From contig JAGFXV010000084.1 in assembly GCA_017861475.1 (NCBI GenBank), positions 1-6,649 of the forward strand: a DNA stretch of 6,649 nucleotides, read 5' to 3'. The notes beneath the pieces were generated by a model. That model was not told where the DNA came from. It saw nothing but the letters and a program-made list of their open reading frames with translations, and made no database searches. The number at the start of each line of letters is the position of its first letter. The first letter of the stretch is position 1. Below, piece after piece: positions 5,379 to 6,649 of this stretch. The DNA comes from Bacillota bacterium. GTDB taxonomy: Bacteria > Bacillota > Syntrophomonadia > Syntrophomonadales > Syntrophomonadaceae. The position numbers and the translations under genes are program-made.

Positions 5379-5423
5379 ATTTCCCATCCTCGTCAATTAA
5401 TTTGCGTTGTTTTCCTGGACTCG

Positions 5424-6524
5424 TTAGAACCATTTCCTTCGTTTGAAATAGTATATCATTGCCAGGCTGACAAAAATCATTAAGATCCAGCATCCCAGAT
5501 AGCCATAACGCCAGTTCAACTCAGGCATATTAAGTGGGCCGGCCTGTGGGTTAAAGTTCATGCCGTAGATTCCAACGATAAAGGTCAGGGGGATAAAAAT
5601 GGTGGCAATGATTGTAAGGACTTTGATGACCTCGTTCTGTTGACTGCTGACCAGGGAGATATGTGAATCGATAAGGCCGTTGCTTATCCCACGATAACCA
5701 TCAATGGTATGAGCGATTTGCACCGTATGGTCGCGGCAATCACGCAGATAAAGATCGATATTGGGGCTGGTTAATTCAATTTCTTCATTTTGGATTGAAT
5801 CGACAAGTTCCTGACTAGCCCAAATCAATCTGTCCAAAACCAGAAGTTTCATCTTGATATTATGGACTCTTTCTATAATCATTTTATCGTACCTGGAAAA
5901 TATACTTGCTTCGAGAATATCCAGTTCCTCCCGCAGTGCTTCCATGCAAGGAAAAAAACGGTCCACCATGGTATCAACAAGACAGTAGGCTAAATAATCG
6001 CAGCCCATTTCACGTATTTTTGTCTTGGGGTTGCGCAGCCTGTTTCTTAATACTTCAAAAGCGCTTTCTTCAGATTCTTCCATGGTGATGATATAATTAT
6101 TGCCCCAAAATATGCTTACCTGTTTGGCAACCAGCTCTTTTCCTTCAGAGATGAGAGGAACGACCATGAAATAATAATCATCATATCTTTCCAATTTGGG
6201 ATGTTGTCCGGCATTGAGTACATCTTCCATCGACAGTGGGTGCAACTTGTAATGTTCTCCCAGGACAGACAATGTTTCAGGGCTGCAAATGCCTTCAATA
6301 TTGATCCACCAAATGCAGTCAGACCGTTCATCTTCCCAACACTGTTCCGGGTCGGTGATGTTTTTCTCCTCAAAATAGTCAGCATTGTATTGTATCATTG
6401 TAGTTCGCGCTATGTTTTCGCAATTGGGGTGATGTTCGGCAAGGGTACCCGGGGCAGTTCCCGGGGGATGATAATGTTTGACCGGGCTTAGCCAGGGAGA
6501 AGATTCTATTCTACGCAAAGCCAA
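5424..6524 (-). CDS. corA: CorA-type magnesium/cobalt transport protein
   Basis: This 366-residue inner-membrane divalent cation channel forms homopentamers and imports Mg2+ (also Co2+ or Ni2+). The cytoplasmic N-terminal part includes the HPPGTAPGTL segment (19-28), an alpha/beta domain (about 43-150) with the typical HPLSMEDVLN (95-104), and the long pore-lining helix region (about 175-300). The first membrane helix (about 299-319) leads into the signature YGMNF (320-324). The external MPELNWRYGY loop (333-342) then precedes the second helix (about 343-359) and a basic KRRKWF tail. All hallmark residues are present and the length is normal. The start is TTG at 6524 with AAAGGA about 5 nt upstream; no in-frame ATG is near. 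It is first in a probable two-gene unit with the DUF1003 gene. The 125 nt upstream hold no recognisable Mg-sensing riboswitch, and I see no strong promoter. Confidence 0.95.
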   Translation of the reverse strand: MALRRIESSPWLSPVKHYHPPGTAPGTLAEHHPNCENIARTTMIQYNADYFEEKNITDPEQCWEDERSDCIWWINIEGICSPETLSVLGEHYKLHPLSMEDVLNAGQHPKLERYDDYYFMVVPLISEGKELVAKQVSIFWGNNYIITMEESEESAFEVLRNRLRNPKTKIREMGCDYLAYCLVDTMVDRFFPCMEALREELDILEASIFSRYDKMIIERVHNIKMKLLVLDRLIWASQELVDSIQNEEIELTSPNIDLYLRDCRDHTVQIAHTIDGYRGISNGLIDSHISLVSSQQNEVIKVLTIIATIFIPLTFIVGIYGMNFNPQAGPLNMPELNWRYGYLGCWILMIFVSLAMIYYFKRRKWF

Positions 6525-6601
6525 CCGCTTCCTTTCTGCTTGGTTTATTCGGGTGATTCTGCTTGTGTTTCCATCTTACTACAATCTGCTGGATTCATAT
6601 A

Positions 6602-6649
6602 GCGCAAGTTGGGGACGGTTCTTGACTTGCTTTCTGAGGCGCAAGTCAA
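6602..6649. repeat. REP-like palindromic element, truncated by window edge
   Basis: GCAAGT (6604-6609) pairs with ACTTGC (6625-6630) around TGGGGACGGTTCTTG, giving the same core as the element at 4702-4738. A second, stronger pairing is TTGACTTGC (6622-6630) with GCAAGTCAA (6641-6649) around a 10-nt loop. GCGCAAGT also recurs as a direct repeat (6602-6609 and 6639-6646). This suggests the left half of a larger inverted pair whose other half lies beyond the window. It lies upstream of corA. Confidence 0.65.

Noticed and set aside
5906..6491. Further ORFs on both strands within corA
   Set aside because: They are shadows of the CorA frame, which carries the intact YGMNF signature and two membrane helices.
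6525..6649. Mg-sensing riboswitch upstream of corA
   Set aside because: The leader is short and no conserved M-box structure can be recognised; a REP-like element takes up its far end.

Overview
The window looks like a chromosomal segment of an anaerobic, endospore-forming Firmicute (Clostridia such as the Desulfotomaculum/Peptococcaceae group, or a sporulating Negativicute). This is an inference from several things: strong purine-rich Shine-Dalgarno sites, TTG start codons, a 4-hydroxybutyrate/butyrate-type CoA-transferase, a repeat protein with no signal peptide behind a sigma-K-like promoter, and Firmicute-like CorA and DUF1003 proteins. No rRNA, tRNA, CRISPR array, transposase or phage gene is visible.

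Left part (1-2209), all on the minus strand. A CoA-transferase of the acetyl-CoA hydrolase/transferase family (582-1880) reads leftward to a clean intrinsic terminator (491-524). Past it lies the N-terminal part of a PAS-domain protein (1-343, cut by the window edge). A very good -24/-12 (sigma-54) promoter lies at 1991-2006 in front of the CoA-transferase. It places the transcription start near 1980 and excludes the longer ORF beginning at 2024. A perfect 19-bp-arm palindrome (2091-2132) lies 85-126 bp upstream of that promoter, where an activator site would be expected. The PAS protein is therefore best read as the likely sigma-54 activator of the CoA-transferase gene, although its AAA+ domain would lie outside the window.

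Middle (2210-4702). A short-chain dehydrogenase/reductase (2210-3010, minus) is transcribed divergently from a 515-residue protein (3155-4702, plus). That protein is built from a Cys/Pro-rich leader and three tandem beta-sandwich-like repeats of about 150 residues. It has no signal peptide, a sigma-K-like promoter and a clear terminator, and I suggest a spore-surface role.

Right part (4703-6649). A CorA-type Mg2+/Co2+ channel (5424-6524) and a two-helix DUF1003 membrane protein (4890-5378) form a probable minus-strand transcription unit. Two imperfect palindromes sharing the core TGGGGACGGT(C/T)CTT flank this unit (4702-4738 and 6602-6649). They look like members of a dispersed REP-like repeat family, and the second runs into the window edge.
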